From NCBI GenBank assembly GCA_964502665.1, contig CAZCXP010000130.1, forward strand, positions 1 through 7,124: a stretch of DNA of 7,124 bases. Reading direction: 5' to 3'. This document shows, one piece after another, positions 6,022 through 7,124 of this stretch (its first letter is position 1; each line of letters opens with the position of its first letter). Below the pieces are notes generated by a model. The model was not told the DNA's origin, searched no databases, and saw nothing but the letters and a program-made list of their open reading frames with translations. Position numbers and translations under genes: made by a program. This DNA comes from SOKG01 sp964502665. GTDB lineage: Bacteria; Chloroflexota; Dehalococcoidia; SZUA-161.

Positions 6022-7124
6022 ATGAGTTATCACCGCATTTTGGCCAAACTGGGCACCAATCTGCTCACCGGGGGGAGCGATCGCCTCAATCTTGAGATAA
6101 TGTCTTCCCTGGTGGGGCAAATAGCCAGGTTGCATAAGCAGGCGCTGGAGGTAATCATTGTCTCCTCAGGAGCGATCGCTGCCGGCAGGCAACGCCTGGG
6201 ACTTACTAAGGAGCGCAAGGATATACCGTTCAAGCAGGTGCTGGCAGCAGTGGGGCAAAGCCGCCTCATGGACGCTTATGACCAGCTATTCGGCTGGCAC
6301 GAGATCACCATTGCTCAGACCTTGCTCACCCGAACCGACCTATCCGACCGTCTCAGCTACCTCAACGCACGTAACACCTTGCTGGCACTTCTGGAACTCG
6401 GCGTCATACCTATCGTCAACGAGAACGACGTAGTTGCTATCGACGAGATTCAAGAGGCCAGATTCGGCGACAATGATACTCTATCAGCCATGGTGGCCAG
6501 TTTGACCGATGCCGATCTTCTAATGCTGCTTACTGATACCGCCGGCCTTTACAACGCTGACCCAAACCGCGACCCCAACGCCAGACTCATCGAAAGGGTT
6601 GATAGGATCGATGCATCCATCGAGAGCCTGGCCAGCGCAAGCCATAGCGAGCGGGGGACAGGCGGCATGGCCACCAAGATCGAGGCGGCGAAGCTGGCTA
6701 CCGCCTCAGGAGTAGCAGTGGTCATCGCCGATGGCCGAGAGCCTGAGGTTGTCATCAGATTGGCCAACGGTGAAGCTATCGGCACCTATTTTCAACCGAC
6801 CACATCCAAACTCGAAAGTCGCAAGCGCTGGCTGCTGAGCCGGATCTCAAAAGGAACTCTCCTCATCGACCGCGGCGCGGTAACAGCGCTGCGAGAGCAG
6901 AACAAGAGCCTGCTTCCCGCAGGAATCACCCAGGCTAGTGGCAAATTCCAGCGTGGGGACGTGGTAAGTATCTTCGAGGATGAAGAGAAGGGAAGAATTG
7001 CCTGCGGCATCTCAAACTACAGCTCGGATGACATCGCCATTATCAGGGGGGCCCATTCCGACAGGATCACGGAGCTCCTGGGCTACGAGTACGGCACCGA
7101 GGTAGTGCACCGCGATAACCTGGT
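6022..7124 (+). CDS. proB: Glutamate 5-kinase ProB (3' end cut by window)
   Basis: Phosphorylates L-glutamate to glutamyl 5-phosphate, the first and feedback-controlled step of proline synthesis. The open frame gives 367 codons plus two bases, and ends in the HRDNLV typical of ProB C-termini, so only a few codons are missing (E. coli ProB 367 aa). The amino acid kinase domain (about 1-250) shows KLGTNLLTG (9-17), SSGAIAAG (48-55), NEND (133-136), FGDND (148-152), TDTAGLY (171-177) and GTGGMATK (212-219). A C-terminal PUA domain follows (about 270-350). Asp106 and Glu142 match E. coli Asp107 and Glu143, linked to proline inhibition, so feedback control is probably kept. About three extra residues lie between Glu142 and FGDND relative to E. 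coli. The ATG at 6022 gives the expected N-terminus. proA could follow, but lies outside the window. Confidence 0.96.
   Translation, partial: MSYHRILAKLGTNLLTGGSDRLNLEIMSSLVGQIARLHKQALEVIIVSSGAIAAGRQRLGLTKERKDIPFKQVLAAVGQSRLMDAYDQLFGWHEITIAQTLLTRTDLSDRLSYLNARNTLLALLELGVIPIVNENDVVAIDEIQEARFGDNDTLSAMVASLTDADLLMLLTDTAGLYNADPNRDPNARLIERVDRIDASIESLASASHSERGTGGMATKIEAAKLATASGVAVVIADGREPEVVIRLANGEAIGTYFQPTTSKLESRKRWLLSRISKGTLLIDRGAVTALREQNKSLLPAGITQASGKFQRGDVVSIFEDEEKGRIACGISNYSSDDIAIIRGAHSDRITELLGYEYGTEVVHRDNL

Noticed and set aside
6077..6179. Two GCGATCGC octamers (6077-6084 and 6172-6179), the HIP1 motif enriched in cyanobacteria
   Set aside because: Only two copies, both in proB and none noticed elsewhere in the window; not enough to suggest a cyanobacterium or a functional array.
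1..7124. A novel defence, mobile or biosynthetic system
   Set aside because: Every long stretch is filled by one of five recognised housekeeping genes; the largest gene-free gap is 161 bp and is explained by divergent promoters.

Overview
The window carries five conserved bacterial housekeeping genes. None is visibly disrupted, and only the last is cut by the window edge. From left to right they are an NAD+-dependent DNA ligase (ligA, minus strand), then on the plus strand a CTP synthase (pyrG), a short-form transaldolase of the TalC/FSA group (tal), the transcription terminator Rho (rho) and glutamate 5-kinase (proB, lacking only its last few codons). There is no sign of a mobile element, CRISPR array, toxin-antitoxin pair, defence system or stable RNA gene. 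I did not find an undescribed multi-gene system; what deserves a second look is regulatory or at the level of single residues.

Organism: a bacterium with moderately high G+C. My guess is Chloroflexota, perhaps a Dehalococcoidia-like lineage. This rests on the flavour of the proteins, the mixture of unrelated core genes, and a repeat at the left edge (GTCATTGCGAG-type sequence joined to a CCCCGAT/ATCGGGG hairpin) resembling dispersed intergenic repeats I remember from such genomes. It is an inference, not a demonstrated assignment.

Layout: positions 1-82 hold the repeat and the 3' flank of ligA. ligA runs leftward from a GTG at 2092. The 161-bp gap 2093-2253 holds back-to-back divergent promoters for ligA and pyrG, with an 18-bp imperfect inverted repeat inside the pyrG promoter. 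The plus-strand genes are separated by short gaps of 58, 78 and 71 bp, none with a clear intrinsic terminator, and each gap has promoter-like sequence. Four of the five promoters (ligA, pyrG, tal, proB) have a TGn extended -10. In pyrG, tal and proB the -10 lies only 13-19 bp before the start codon, which predicts 5' leaders of about 7-13 nt.

Functionally the genes cover DNA replication and repair (LigA), pyrimidine nucleotide supply (PyrG), non-oxidative pentose phosphate metabolism (Tal), transcription termination (Rho) and the first step of proline synthesis (ProB). They do not form one pathway. Co-orientation and missing terminators suggest some read-through, but each gene appears able to be transcribed by itself.
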